The notes under the pieces were generated by a model, which saw only the letters and a list, made by a program, of their open reading frames with translations, did no database searches and had not been told where the DNA came from. Position numbers and translations under genes: made by a program. Below, piece by piece: positions 16,227 through 25,782 of a DNA stretch of 64,000 bases. The stretch is from Bog-473 sp963721585 (GTDB lineage Bacteria > Actinomycetota > Acidimicrobiia > Acidimicrobiales > RAAP-2): NCBI GenBank assembly GCA_963721585.1, contig CAVRJN010000008.1, forward strand, positions 186,001 through 250,000, read 5' to 3'. The stretch's first letter is position 1. Every line of letters starts with the position of its first letter.

Positions 16227-17972
16227 TCAAGCCGGTGCGCCCGCCCAGTTCGACCCCGCGTGCACGGTGTCGGTGTCACGGCCCGAACGGAGCACGCTTC
16301 CGGGCACGGCGCCGGTGAATTCCCCGTCACGCACGATCTCGGTTCCGTTCACCAGCACGTGCCCGACACCCACCGCGTCGGCATAGAGGCGGCTGGCTCC
16401 GCCCGGCAGGTCGTCGCGGGTCCGCACGGCGCCGTGGCCGATGGTCGCCGGATCGAACACCACGACATCGGCGAAGCCGCCCACTTCGAGACGTCCACGA
16501 TCGCGTAACCCGTACAGACGGGCCGGGACGTCGGTCAACAGCCGTACCGCCTGCTCCCAACTGAGCAGGCCGCGCGCCCGCACCCCGTCGCCGAGCAAGG
16601 ACGTCGAATAGATGGCGCCGCACATCGTGTCGAGGTGGGCGCCGGCGTCGGATCCACCGACGATCGCCCGCGGGTCCTGCCAGACCTCCGCTCGCAACAC
16701 CCAGTCCTCCTCGGACTCGGGGATCGGCGGCCGGAGCCCCGTGCGCAGGCCATCGGCCACCACGACGTCGAGCAGTGCATCGAAAGGTGCCAGGCCGCGC
16801 TCTCGCGCCACCTCCCCCACGCTGTGGCCCTCGGTACCGGCATTCTCGGGGGCGAAGGTCTCGTCGATGATCAGCCGCTCCCACACCGCGAGGTGCCGCA
16901 ATATGCCCGCCTCGTCCGACTGCGCTCCGGCGTCGAGTCGACCGCGGGTCTCCGGGTCCGACAGCGCCGCCATGCGCTCCGGCGGCGGGAGGGCGAAGAC
17001 CTCCCGCCATCCCGGGAGGCCGTCGAGGATGGCACCGTGCTCGAAGCTCAGCCGCAGCTGCATGGTGTGCGGCAGCGTCAAGGCGAGAACGGTCGCCCCG
17101 CGCTCGGAGGCGGCGCTGCCGGCCGCCAGCTGGCTCCAGGCAGCCTCGGCGTTCATGGCCGAGACGCCCAGGACGTTCCAGTTGACCGGGCGGTCCGCCA
17201 GCAAGGACATGGTGGCCAGGAAGTCGATGTCCTCTGCGCTGAATCCGTTGAGGCAGCCGGCGACGATGAGCTCGACGGTGGTTCCCTCGTGCGCACGCAC
17301 GGCGGCCGCGAGGCGCTCCATCTCCTCGCGGGCTGCCGCCCGCGACGGGACGGGCTGGCCGTCGCCGTCGTTGTGGGTGTGCACCTGCGAGGTCGAGAAG
17401 CCGAGCGCCCCCTCCGCCAGTGCCGCGTGCAGCGCCGCCTCCATGGCGTCGATGTCGTGCACCGTGGCGGCCCCGCCGACGGCGCGCTCGCCCATGACAA
17501 GCCGGCGCAGCGTCGAGTGGCCGACGAGGAAGCCTGCGTTCACCGCGATGCGCCCGTCGAGGTGTCCCAGCCAGTCGCCGAAGGAGCTCCAGTCCCACGG
17601 CACGCCGGCGCGCAGCGCCGCCAGCGGCATGCCCTCGACCCGCGCCATCATGCGCGCGATGTAGTCGACGTGCTCCGGCGCCATGGGCGCCAGGGAGAAC
17701 CCGCAGTTGCCGCCGAGCACCGTCGTCACGCCGTGCAGCGGCGACGGGCTGGCATTGGGATCCCAGAAGAGCTGCGCGTCATAGTGGGTGTGCAGGTCGA
17801 CGAACCCCGGAGCGACCAGCATGCCGGTGGCGTCCACCACGGTGTCGGCCCCGGTTCCTCCCCCACCCGGTCCGATGCCGGCGACGCGTGCTCCCTCGAT
17901 CACGACGTCCGCCCGGACCGGCGGCGCACCGGTCCCGTCCACCACGGTTCCGCCTCGGATGCTCACCGTCAT
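16227..17972 (-). CDS. N-acyl-D-amino-acid deacylase / D-aminoacylase-type amidohydrolase
   Basis: 581 residues. The metal-binding DLHTHYDAQLFWDP holds H61 and H63; C90 in GGNCGFS is the bridging-site Cys typical of D-aminoacylases; GGSDAGAHLD supplies the late Asp. The composite beta sandwich is formed by residues 1-55 and the C-terminal end (GGFADVVVFDPATI). The family hydrolyses N-acyl-D-amino acids and related amides. ATG 17972 overlaps the aldehyde dehydrogenase stop (ATGA), so the two are one operon. A second, divergent paralogue is at 22249-23958. Confidence 0.88.
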   Translation of the reverse strand: MTVSIRGGTVVDGTGAPPVRADVVIEGARVAGIGPGGGGTGADTVVDATGMLVAPGFVDLHTHYDAQLFWDPNASPSPLHGVTTVLGGNCGFSLAPMAPEHVDYIARMMARVEGMPLAALRAGVPWDWSSFGDWLGHLDGRIAVNAGFLVGHSTLRRLVMGERAVGGAATVHDIDAMEAALHAALAEGALGFSTSQVHTHNDGDGQPVPSRAAAREEMERLAAAVRAHEGTTVELIVAGCLNGFSAEDIDFLATMSLLADRPVNWNVLGVSAMNAEAAWSQLAAGSAASERGATVLALTLPHTMQLRLSFEHGAILDGLPGWREVFALPPPERMAALSDPETRGRLDAGAQSDEAGILRHLAVWERLIIDETFAPENAGTEGHSVGEVARERGLAPFDALLDVVVADGLRTGLRPPIPESEEDWVLRAEVWQDPRAIVGGSDAGAHLDTMCGAIYSTSLLGDGVRARGLLSWEQAVRLLTDVPARLYGLRDRGRLEVGGFADVVVFDPATIGHGAVRTRDDLPGGASRLYADAVGVGHVLVNGTEIVRDGEFTGAVPGSVLRSGRDTDTVHAGSNWAGAPA

Positions 17973-19462
17973 GCCTGCCCCCCTTGCTCCCCCGGTCCCG
18001 GACGGCGCACCCGCACCCTCTGGCGGGCGAAAGCCCGCATGCCCTCGGTCCCGAGCTCGACTCCGAATCCGGACTGCTTCCACCCGCCCATGGGCGCATA
18101 CATGTCGATGGCCGACATGCCGTGGGCGTTGACGAAGACCGTCCCGGCCGACAGCCGCGAAGCCACGTCCGCAGCCAGCGCGTCGTCGTTGCTCCACACC
18201 GATGCGCAGAGGCCGAACGTGGTGTCGTTGGCTGCATCGACCGCCCGGTCGAGGTCGTCGTATGGGATCACCGGCAACGCGGGGGCGAACTGCTCCTGCC
18301 GCACGATGCCCGCATCCTCCGGCGGCGCCACCGCGAGCGCCGGGGCAACGAAGTAACCACCCGATTCCTCGTCCTCGGCGCGCATCCGGCCCGGCCGTAC
18401 CAGCACGGCCCCCGCCGCGGCGGCCTCGGAGAGGAGTGCCTCGACCCGGTCGCGTGCGTCCGCCGTGTGCACCGGGCCCATGGTCACGTCGTCGGCCAGG
18501 CCGTCGCCGACGACCTCGGTCGCCAGGCGGCCGGCCAGCGCGTCGACCGTCTCGTCCAACCGGTCCCGGTGCACGTAGAGCCGCTTGATCGCCATGCAGA
18601 CCTGCCCGCTCGTGACAAAGGCCGCCTCGAAGATGCGATCGGCCAGTGCAGTGTCACCGGCGACGTCGGGAGCGAGGATGGCGGCGTCGTTGCCGCCGAG
18701 CTCCAGCACGACGGGCCTGGTCGTGGCGGCCGCCGCGGCCATGACGGCCCGGCCGGTGCCGACGCCACCGGTGAAGGAGACCATGTCGACGTCGGGGTGG
18801 CCGACCAGCGCTGCACCGAGTGCCGCTGAAGGTCCGTTCACGACGTTGAGGACGCCCGGCGGCAGGACCTCGGCCATTGCTGCGGCCACGAGCAGCACCG
18901 TTCCCGGGCACGAGGGTGGGGCCTTGACCACCACGGTGTCGCCGGCCAGCAGCGCGGGCAGCACCTTGTTGCCCATGACGGACACGGGCCAGTTGAAGGG
19001 CAGGACAGCGGCGACGACACCATGGGGGACCCATTCGATCCGGGTGGCCCCTCCACTGATGTCACGCGGCGCGAGCGACTCGGCCACCAGAGGCGCGAAG
19101 GCCGCCGCTATACCGCCGAGGGTGGCGGTGTCGAAGATCGCTTCGAGGTGGGTCTTGCCATGCTCCCGGGTGAGGAGACGTGCCAGGTCGTCGCTCTGGA
19201 CTGCCGCAACGCCCGCTTCGGCCGCGGCCACGACGAGTGACGCGCGGCCCTCGGGTGCCAACATGGCCCAGGCCCGCTGTGACCGGCGGGCGGCGGCGAC
19301 CGCCAGGTCGAGCTGGGCCGGAGCGGCCGACGGTGCCCGCAGCACGACCTCGGCCGGACGGGCGGGGTTCGTCACCGGATAGGTGCCCTCGCCGCCGGCG
19401 ACCACGTCGCCGCCGATGAGCAGGCCCACCCGCGTGCTGACGTCATCGACGTATGTGGTCAT
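17969..19462 (-). CDS. NAD(P)-dependent aldehyde dehydrogenase
   Basis: About 497 residues. Catalytic Cys289 (SGQVCMAIKR), general base Glu254 (LELGGND) and Asn157 (LPFNWP) are all in place, with FTGGVGTGR for cofactor binding. It oxidises an aldehyde to the acid. ATG 19462 is preferred over a GTG six bases upstream. It is first in an operon with the D-aminoacylase-type gene (ATGA overlap). Operator site 2 lies about 30 bp upstream, between it and the divergent amidohydrolase, suggesting shared control. Confidence 0.9.
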   Translation of the reverse strand: MTTYVDDVSTRVGLLIGGDVVAGGEGTYPVTNPARPAEVVLRAPSAAPAQLDLAVAAARRSQRAWAMLAPEGRASLVVAAAEAGVAAVQSDDLARLLTREHGKTHLEAIFDTATLGGIAAAFAPLVAESLAPRDISGGATRIEWVPHGVVAAVLPFNWPVSVMGNKVLPALLAGDTVVVKAPPSCPGTVLLVAAAMAEVLPPGVLNVVNGPSAALGAALVGHPDVDMVSFTGGVGTGRAVMAAAAATTRPVVLELGGNDAAILAPDVAGDTALADRIFEAAFVTSGQVCMAIKRLYVHRDRLDETVDALAGRLATEVVGDGLADDVTMGPVHTADARDRVEALLSEAAAAGAVLVRPGRMRAEDEESGGYFVAPALAVAPPEDAGIVRQEQFAPALPVIPYDDLDRAVDAANDTTFGLCASVWSNDDALAADVASRLSAGTVFVNAHGMSAIDMYAPMGGWKQSGFGVELGTEGMRAFARQRVRVRRPGPGEQGGQA

Positions 19463-19490
19463 GCACACCCCCGGGCCGGGACAACGTTGC

Positions 19491-19504
19491 TGACGATAGT
19501 GTCA
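19491..19504. promoter_or_regulatory. TGAC-N6-GTCA operator, site 2
   Basis: TGACGATAGTGTCA lies in the 49-bp gap between the divergent aldehyde dehydrogenase and amidohydrolase genes, seven bases before GTG 19512. It overlaps TAGTGT, a likely -10 box for a leaderless rightward transcript, as expected for a repressor site. Confidence 0.65.
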
Positions 19505-19511
19505 CCTTCTC

Positions 19512-20744
19512 GTGGGAACCGTCGACACAGGGCCCGCACCGGGCCGAGCCACCCTGCTCCCGGACCCTGAGCCCAGGCCGATCCGGGTGCCGGTGATCTC
19601 GGTCGACGACCACCTGATTGAGCCTCCGGACCTCTTCGAACATCGCCTGCCGGCCGCTCTCGCACCCGCGGCGCCACGCGTCGTCGAGCAAGAGGACGGG
19701 ACCCAGAGCTGGGTCTTCGAGGGGAGGCACTATCCCAACGTCGGGCTCAATGCAGTCGTGGGGCGCCCGCGCGCGGAGTGGAGCATGGAGCCGGCCCGCT
19801 TCGACGAAATGCGGCCCGGCTGCTTCGACATCGACGCCCGCGTTCTGGACATGGACCGTGCCGGCATCTGGGCCTCGCTGTGCTTCCCGTCGCTCGTGTC
19901 GGGCTTCTGCGGGGCGGTCTACTCGCGGGCGGCGGACAAGGATCTCGGACTGGCCTGCTTGCGCGCCTTCAACGATTGGCACCTCGAGGTGTGGGCGGGA
20001 ACGTACCCGGACCGCATCATCCCACTCCAGCTTCCCTGGTTGGCCGACGGGGAGGTCGCTGCCACCGAGGTGCGGGCCAACGCGGCCCGCGGCTTCAAGG
20101 CGGTCAGCTTCCCCGAATTCCCGGCCCAGTTGCAGTTGCCCTCCATCTTCAGCGGCACGTGGGATCCCTTCTTCGCGGCCTGCGAGGAGACTGCGACTGT
20201 CGTGTGCCTGCACACGGGCGCGTCGTCATGGGCCCCCCTGCCCTCGCCGGATCCCCCGTTCGAACTGCTGCCCACCCTGTTCCCCGTGAACGCCCTCCTC
20301 GCCGCCGGCGAGTGGTTGTGGTCCGGCGTGCCGCTCCGCTTCCCCGACCTCCAGGTGGCGCTCTCAGAGGGCGGGATCGGATGGGTCCCGATGCTGATGG
20401 ACCGGGCCGACTACGTCCTGGGTCATTCGGCGTCGGGCACCGAGAGCACCGCCTGGCCCTCGGACCTGCTGCCGAGCGAGGTGCTCCGGCGCAACTTCTG
20501 GTTCTGCTCCATCGACGACCCGTCCGCCGTCGCGCAGCGCCACATCATCGGCGTCGACCACATCATGGTGGAGAGCGACTACCCGCACGCCGATTCGTCC
20601 TGGCCCGACACCCAGCGCGTGCTGGCCGCGACGTGGGGCACACTCCCCGACGACGAGCTGCGCGCCGTGGCGGGCGGCAACGCCAGCCGTCTCTTCCGCC
20701 ATCGGCTCCCATCCGTGGACGACTGGCGCACCCTGCTGCCGTGA
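19512..20744 (+). CDS. Amidohydrolase family 2 protein
   Basis: 410 residues of the ACMSD/amidohydrolase-2 type. ISVDDHLIEPPD (30-40) supplies the first metal-ligand region, VCLHTGASSW the central His, and MVESDYPHADSSWPDT the late Asp/His. Such proteins hydrolyse or decarboxylate cyclic or acyl substrates and cluster with acyl-CoA catabolic genes in actinobacteria. Start GTG 19512 has no ribosome site and is probably leaderless. The next gene, a related amidohydrolase, starts within its stop codon (GTGA). Confidence 0.85.
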   Translation: MGTVDTGPAPGRATLLPDPEPRPIRVPVISVDDHLIEPPDLFEHRLPAALAPAAPRVVEQEDGTQSWVFEGRHYPNVGLNAVVGRPRAEWSMEPARFDEMRPGCFDIDARVLDMDRAGIWASLCFPSLVSGFCGAVYSRAADKDLGLACLRAFNDWHLEVWAGTYPDRIIPLQLPWLADGEVAATEVRANAARGFKAVSFPEFPAQLQLPSIFSGTWDPFFAACEETATVVCLHTGASSWAPLPSPDPPFELLPTLFPVNALLAAGEWLWSGVPLRFPDLQVALSEGGIGWVPMLMDRADYVLGHSASGTESTAWPSDLLPSEVLRRNFWFCSIDDPSAVAQRHIIGVDHIMVESDYPHADSSWPDTQRVLAATWGTLPDDELRAVAGGNASRLFRHRLPSVDDWRTLLP

Positions 20745-22228
20745 ACGAGAGCGGGGGCCTTCCGCACCCGGCACGCACCGGCCCCGTCGTCGACGCCGAC
20801 GGCCATGTCGTCGAGCCCGAGTCGGCCTGGGCCGCCGTGCCGGAGCGGTACCGCCCGCGCATCAGTGCCGATCGTGGTGGCTACGAACACGTGCTCGTCG
20901 GCGACACCGAGATCCTCGCCGTGCCGCTGGGCACCCTTGCCCGCCCTGGTTCCACGTTCGACAACCCCGCGTCGTTCCGCCCCCTGGCCGACGCCATGCC
21001 GGGTGGGTCCGACCCGCTGGCCCGTCTGCGCGACATGGACAGCGAGGGGATCGACCAGTCCGTGCTGTACCCGACCATCGGGCTGTACTTCTCGGCGCTG
21101 GATGACCCGGCAGCGGCGGTCGCCCTCGCCGCCGCCTACAACGACTGGCTGGCCGAGTATTGCGCCGTCGATCCCCGTCGGCTCTTCGGAGCGGCGATGC
21201 TGCCGTTGCAGGATCCGACGGCCGCGGCGCGCGAGCTCCGTCGAGCGGTCACCGAGCTCGGACTCGTGGCCGGATTCGTCCGCCCCAACCCCTGCCTGGG
21301 ACGCGCCCTGTCCGACTCCGCCTACGACGTGGTGTGGGACGTGGCCGAGGAGCTCACTGTGCCCATCGGTATGCACGAGGGCAGCTCGGTGACGGTCCCC
21401 ACGCTCGGGGCGGACCGCCCCTTCAACGCGCTCCTGCTCCACGCCGTGTCGCACCCGTTCGAGGCGATGCTCGCCTGCGCCCAGCTCATGGCGTTCGGGA
21501 CGTTCGAACACCACCCCGGGCTCCGGTTGCTCTTCCTGGAGTCCTCCGGAGGCTGGGTCCCCTTCTGGCTCGAACGCCTGGACGAGCAGGCGGAGTCCTT
21601 CGGTGGCTTCTGCCCGGACATGGCCCTGCGTCCTTCGGAGTACTTCGCCCGGCAGTGCGCGGTCAGCTTCGAGGTCGGCGAACGCACGCTGCCGGCATTG
21701 GCGCCCTTCGTCGGCGAGGGCCGCATCGTCTGGGGCAGCGACTACCCGCATCATGACGCCACCTTTCCAGGTGCGGTCGAAGCCATCCGCGCCACCGTGG
21801 CGCCCTGCAGCACCGCGGCGCAGGTACACGTGCTCGGGCTCAACGCTCGCCGTCTCTATCGGCTCCCGTCGCGGCGGTCCGGTCTGCCCGGCCTCGTCGA
21901 CGACTACTTCACGGCTGTCACGGCACAGGAGATCGACCTCGTGCGTGCGCTCTTCACGCCCGATGCCGTCTTCGAGAGCGGCGAGGTCCGGCTGCAGGGT
22001 CTCGATGCCATCAGCGGCTATTACACCTCCAAGACGTTCACCTTCGACGACTTCCGGCCCGTCCCCGGGGTCCCGATCTTCGACGGCACGCGCATCCACG
22101 TCGACATCGAGGTGGATCTGGGCGGCGTCCGGAGCTCGGTGCACGACCTGTTCGAGACGGACGGCACACGCATCACCGCGCTGCGCGTCAGCGGCTTCGA
22201 AGAAGCCCTCCGGACCGCCGAGCGCTGA
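20741..22228 (+). CDS. Amidohydrolase family 2 protein fused to a SnoaL-like domain
   Basis: 495 residues. Residues 1-380 are an amidohydrolase-2 domain (VVDADGHVVEPE, PIGMHEGSS, IVWGSDYPHHDATFPG). Residues about 388-495 (GLVDDYFTAVTAQEIDLVRA and on) form an NTF2/SnoaL-like cone fold, usually a separate small protein that binds or isomerises hydrophobic molecules. The fusion may channel the product of one site to the other. GTG start overlaps the upstream stop, so both amidohydrolases are made together. The gene is convergent with the second D-aminoacylase-type gene; AACGC/GCGTT at 22228-22245 may form a short shared hairpin. Confidence 0.82.
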   Translation: MNESGGLPHPARTGPVVDADGHVVEPESAWAAVPERYRPRISADRGGYEHVLVGDTEILAVPLGTLARPGSTFDNPASFRPLADAMPGGSDPLARLRDMDSEGIDQSVLYPTIGLYFSALDDPAAAVALAAAYNDWLAEYCAVDPRRLFGAAMLPLQDPTAAARELRRAVTELGLVAGFVRPNPCLGRALSDSAYDVVWDVAEELTVPIGMHEGSSVTVPTLGADRPFNALLLHAVSHPFEAMLACAQLMAFGTFEHHPGLRLLFLESSGGWVPFWLERLDEQAESFGGFCPDMALRPSEYFARQCAVSFEVGERTLPALAPFVGEGRIVWGSDYPHHDATFPGAVEAIRATVAPCSTAAQVHVLGLNARRLYRLPSRRSGLPGLVDDYFTAVTAQEIDLVRALFTPDAVFESGEVRLQGLDAISGYYTSKTFTFDDFRPVPGVPIFDGTRIHVDIEVDLGGVRSSVHDLFETDGTRITALRVSGFEEALRTAER

Positions 22229-22248
22229 ACGCGGGAAACAGCGTTGCG

Positions 22249-23958
22249 TCAGGCTGGCTGGGGCTGCGGGCCGCGCAGAAGGCGGCCCGGCCGCTCCCCC
22301 GTCGCCTCGTCGTGCTCACGCACCACCGTGCCCGATTTGACCGTCGCCACGTACCCCCGCGCTCGTTGCACGAGGCGCTTGCCCGACGCCGGAAGGTCAT
22401 AGACCATTTCGGGGGACTCGAGAGCCAGTGCATCGTGGTCGATGACGTTGAGATCCGCCAGATGGCCCGGTGCGAGCAGGCCCCGGTCGCGGAACCCGTA
22501 GAGCTCGGCCGTGCGGCGGGTCTGGAGGTGCACGACGGTCTCGACCGGCAGCCCCTCACCCCGGCTCCGGTCGCGGGCCCAGTGGGTCAGCATGAATGTG
22601 GGCAGGCTGGCGTCGCACAACACGCCGCAGTGGGCCCCGCCATCGCCGAGCCCGAGCACCGTGGCGGGGTGCGTGAGCATCTCGCGGACAGCGTCGAGAT
22701 TGCCGGCGGAGTAGTCGAGCAGCGGGAGGTAGAGAAGCTCCTTGCCGTCGCGCTCGAGCATCAGGTCGTAGAGAACCTCGTCGGTTGATCGACCCTGCGC
22801 GGCGGCCAGGGCGGTCACGCTCCGCTCGGGCGCCGGCTCGTAGTCAGGCGGATCGCCCAGCGGGAACAGCTTGTGCAGGTTGCCCCGGAGCAGCTGGACG
22901 AAGCCTCCCGGGCGCGGCACCTCCGACAGGACGGCGGCGCGCACCTCGGGCGTGCGCAGCCGGGCCACCCGTTCGGCCAACGGGAGCTGCGCGATCTCCT
23001 GGTAGGCCCTGTGGTGGGCGAAGGGATGCGTCACCGACTGGAAGCCGACCATCAGCGAGGTCGGCTTGCCGGCGACCTGGGGCACCAGCCAGGCGCCGCG
23101 ACGGTTGGCGGCCACGCCGCGATCGATCCATGCACGCCACAGGTCCGGCGCGAAGTCGGCCTGGAGCACCTGGTAGGTCACCGGCACGCCGGCCCGGATG
23201 GAGATCTCCGACATCCAGGCGAACTCGTGGTCGAGGTCTCGCATGTCGCTGGCCAGCGAGAAGACCCGGTGCCCCGCCTTGCCGAGCGCCTCGCCGATGG
23301 CGATGAGCTCATCGGCCGCCGCGGTCGTCCCTGCCGCCAGCTCGCCGTCCTTGGCCCGGTGCAGGATCGTGCGTGTCGTCGATGCGCCGATGGCGCCGGC
23401 CTGGACGGCCTGGCGGACCAGCGCTGCCATCTCGGCGATCTCCTCGCCGTTGGCCACGTCGTTGGCCCGGCCTTCCCCGAGGACGTAGGCGCGCAGCGCG
23501 CCGTGCGGGACGAGGGACGCCACGTCGAGCACACGGTCCGTGCGCTCCACCTCATCGAGGTACTCGCCGAAGGTCTCCCAATTCCAGTTCATGCCCTCGG
23601 CCAGCGCGGCGCCCGGGATGTCCTCCACACCCTCCATGAGCTGGATCAGCCAGGCGCGATCGGACTCACGGGCCGGAGCGAACCCAACGCCGCAATTGCC
23701 CGTGACGACGGTCGTCACACCGTGCCAGCCCGACGGCGAGACCTCTGGATCCCATGTGACCTGTCCGTCGTAGTGGGTGTGGATGTCCACCCAGCCCGGC
23801 GTGACGAGAAGGCCGTCGGCCTCAATGACCCGCCGGGCCGGTCCCTCGACGTGGCCCACCGCGGTCACGATGCGGCCGTCGATCGCGACGTCACCCGTCC
23901 ATGTCGGGTGGCCCGATCCGTCGGCGATCGTGCCGCCCCGGATGATCAGGTCGTGCAT
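22249..23958 (-). CDS. D-aminoacylase-type amidohydrolase, second paralogue
   Basis: 569 residues. DIHTHYDGQVTWDPE gives metal ligands H60 and H62; C89 in TGNCGVGFAP is the bridging Cys; GLGDGGAHCG carries the late Asp. It has the same architecture as the 16227-17972 product but is only distantly similar, so this is not a recent duplication. Expected activity is hydrolysis of an N-acyl or cyclic amide. ATG start with GGAGGAG upstream. It follows the LLM oxidoreductase on the same strand, 33 bases away, with a GGCGCG/CGCGCC hairpin in the gap (23972-23989). Confidence 0.86.
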   Translation of the reverse strand: MHDLIIRGGTIADGSGHPTWTGDVAIDGRIVTAVGHVEGPARRVIEADGLLVTPGWVDIHTHYDGQVTWDPEVSPSGWHGVTTVVTGNCGVGFAPARESDRAWLIQLMEGVEDIPGAALAEGMNWNWETFGEYLDEVERTDRVLDVASLVPHGALRAYVLGEGRANDVANGEEIAEMAALVRQAVQAGAIGASTTRTILHRAKDGELAAGTTAAADELIAIGEALGKAGHRVFSLASDMRDLDHEFAWMSEISIRAGVPVTYQVLQADFAPDLWRAWIDRGVAANRRGAWLVPQVAGKPTSLMVGFQSVTHPFAHHRAYQEIAQLPLAERVARLRTPEVRAAVLSEVPRPGGFVQLLRGNLHKLFPLGDPPDYEPAPERSVTALAAAQGRSTDEVLYDLMLERDGKELLYLPLLDYSAGNLDAVREMLTHPATVLGLGDGGAHCGVLCDASLPTFMLTHWARDRSRGEGLPVETVVHLQTRRTAELYGFRDRGLLAPGHLADLNVIDHDALALESPEMVYDLPASGKRLVQRARGYVATVKSGTVVREHDEATGERPGRLLRGPQPQPA

Positions 23959-23991
23959 GGTGCTCCTCCCCGGCGCGCTCCGGCGCGCCAG

Positions 23992-25029
23992 CTACACCCA
24001 GCCTCGCAGCTTTTCGATCATGGCAACGGGGTCGGCGCCGACCGGCGTCACGTTGAGATGGGTCACCCCAACCTCGGCCAGGGCAGCCACGCGCTCTTTG
24101 ATGTAGGACTCCGGGCCGCACAGCGACGTCGCCTCGAGCAGCTCGGCCGGCACCAGCGCCGCCGCCTCCTGCTTCTTGCCCGACAGGTACAGGTCCTGTA
24201 TCTCGGCCGCCTCCTTCTCGTAGCCGTAACGGCACGCCAGTGCGTTGTAGAAGTTCTTGCCCTTGGCGCCCATGCCGCCGATGTAGAGGGCGGCGGCGCC
24301 ACGACCGAGGTCCCGGATGCTCGCCACCTCGGACTCCTCGCCGATCGCCAGGATGCCGCCGGCCGCGACCTGCAGCGTGTCGAGCGACGAGTCGCGTTTG
24401 GCTGTCCCGGCCGCCAGGGAGGGGCCGAAGACCTCCTTGGCCTTCTCGGGCACGAAGAAGATGGGGAGCCACCCGTCGGCCACCTCGGCCGTCATGGCCA
24501 CGTTCTTCTCTCCCAGTGCGGCGACCCAGATCGGGATGCGGGAGCGCACCGGGTGGTTGATCAGTTTCAGCGCCTTGCCGAGCCCCGTTCCCTCACCGGC
24601 CGGCAGGGGGATGTGGTACGAGGCACCATCGTGGGTGAGGGGAGCCTCGCGAGCCCAGACGTCGCGACAGATCTCGATGATCTCGCGCGTGCGGCCGAGC
24701 GGTCGGTCGTAGGGAACTCCGTGGAAACCTTCGATCACCTGGGGGCCCGAGGCGCCCAGACCAAGTATGCAGCGCCCGCCCGAGACGGCATCGACACCGG
24801 CGGCCGTCATGGCGATCAGCGTGGGCGTGCGGCTGAAGATGGGCAGGATGGCCGAGCCGATCTCGAGCCGCTCGGTCTTGGCGGCCAGGAAGCCCATGAA
24901 GCTCGGGGCGTCGAAGCTGTAGGCCTCAGCCACCCAGACGACGTCGAGCCCGACCTTTTCCAACTCCACGGCCTGCTTGGCCGACTCGGCGAATCCGCCG
25001 GCGTAGTTCAACGTCATGGACAACTTCAC
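23992..25029 (-). CDS. LLM class F420-dependent oxidoreductase
   Basis: 345 residues of the luciferase-like monooxygenase fold (SMTLNYAGGFAE, LDVVWVAEAYSFD, IGSAILPIFSRTP, GGRCILGLGASGPQV). The LGLGASGPQ loop and the segment near SRIPIWVAALGEKN are typical of F420-using members. Such enzymes add or remove hydride on small organic or acyl substrates. GTG 25029 is chosen because GGAGGG lies four bases upstream; a start at 25074 would have none. It is divergent from the HAD gene and is followed by the D-aminoacylase-type gene in the same operon. Confidence 0.85.
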   Translation of the reverse strand: MKLSMTLNYAGGFAESAKQAVELEKVGLDVVWVAEAYSFDAPSFMGFLAAKTERLEIGSAILPIFSRTPTLIAMTAAGVDAVSGGRCILGLGASGPQVIEGFHGVPYDRPLGRTREIIEICRDVWAREAPLTHDGASYHIPLPAGEGTGLGKALKLINHPVRSRIPIWVAALGEKNVAMTAEVADGWLPIFFVPEKAKEVFGPSLAAGTAKRDSSLDTLQVAAGGILAIGEESEVASIRDLGRGAAALYIGGMGAKGKNFYNALACRYGYEKEAAEIQDLYLSGKKQEAAALVPAELLEATSLCGPESYIKERVAALAEVGVTHLNVTPVGADPVAMIEKLRGWV

Positions 25030-25049
25030 GAGGCCCTCCCTTTCCTGAT

Positions 25050-25085
25050 CCGGAGAAAAAAAGAGTGTACTCAACTCTCGTCCGG
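25050..25085. promoter_or_regulatory. Nested inverted repeats between LLM and HAD genes
   Basis: CCGGA (25050-25054) and TCCGG (25081-25085) bracket an inner inverted repeat, AGAGT...ACTCT, centred on GAGTGTACTC. The element fills most of the 77-bp divergent promoter region. It differs from the TGAC-N6-GTCA sites, so a different regulator is likely. Confidence 0.4.
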
Positions 25086-25106
25086 ACAGCTCCTAGCATC
25101 GCAGCC

Positions 25107-25721
25107 GTGACAGGGGACCGGATCGACCTCGTCCTGTTCGACCTGGGCGGAGTGCTGATCCGGCCCGGCGGAGTGGCGTCCATGCGGGCACTGAGCGGCA
25201 TCGACAGTGACGAGGCACTCTGGAACCGCTGGCTCAGCTGCCGATGGGTGCGCCGCTTCGAGGCCGGGCAGTGCGACCCCGAGGAGTTCGCCGCGGGCAT
25301 GGTGGCGGACTGGGAGCTCGACCTCGAGCCGGCCGCGTTCCTCGAGCAATTCGGCAGCTGGCCCGAGCCTCCCTTCGAGGGAGCGCTCGAGCTCGTCGAC
25401 GAGGTGCGGGCGAGAGTCCCAGCAGCCTTCCTCTCGAACATGAATTCGTTCCAGTGGGCGGCCAACTACGAGGGGATACCGCTGACCGAGGCGTTCGCCT
25501 TTCGCTTCCTCTCCTTCGAGCTCGGGCTGGTCAAGCCCGACGCAGCCATCTTCGATGCCGTGGCGGCGCGGCTCCCGGTCCCCCGCCACCGGGTGCTCTT
25601 TCTCGACGACAACGCCGTCAACGTCGAGGCGGCCGAGGGGACCGGGTTCGCCGCCGGGCACGTGCGCGGGCTCGACGCGGCCCGTGACGCGCTCGTGACG
25701 GCGGGCGTCCTCCGGACCTGA
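25107..25721 (+). CDS. HAD superfamily hydrolase (subfamily IA-like)
   Basis: 204 residues. Motif I is VLFDLGGVLI (nucleophile Asp, with Gly where many phosphatases have the second Asp), motif II LSNMNS, motif III Lys in GLVKPDAAIFD, motif IV FLDDNAVNVEAA. The four-helix cap sits between motifs I and II. The DLGGVL form is typical of YihX-like sugar-phosphate phosphatases and of the N-terminal domain of epoxide hydrolases. GTG 25107 follows TAGCAT by seven bases, which suggests a leaderless transcript. Convergent with nothing; it leads a rightward run with the DUF35 gene. Confidence 0.83.
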   Translation: MTGDRIDLVLFDLGGVLIRPGGVASMRALSGIDSDEALWNRWLSCRWVRRFEAGQCDPEEFAAGMVADWELDLEPAAFLEQFGSWPEPPFEGALELVDEVRARVPAAFLSNMNSFQWAANYEGIPLTEAFAFRFLSFELGLVKPDAAIFDAVAARLPVPRHRVLFLDDNAVNVEAAEGTGFAAGHVRGLDAARDALVTAGVLRT

Positions 25722-25782
25722 ACACGGTGCCGCGGCCGTGCCGGTTTGGGTTCGGTCACCGCCCCTGTGCCAACATGCCGCC

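Noticed and set aside
23972..23989. GGCGCG/CGCGCC hairpin as a riboswitch or terminator
   Set aside because: Only a 6-bp stem in a 33-base gap next to a ribosome site; in DNA this GC-rich such stems are common by chance.
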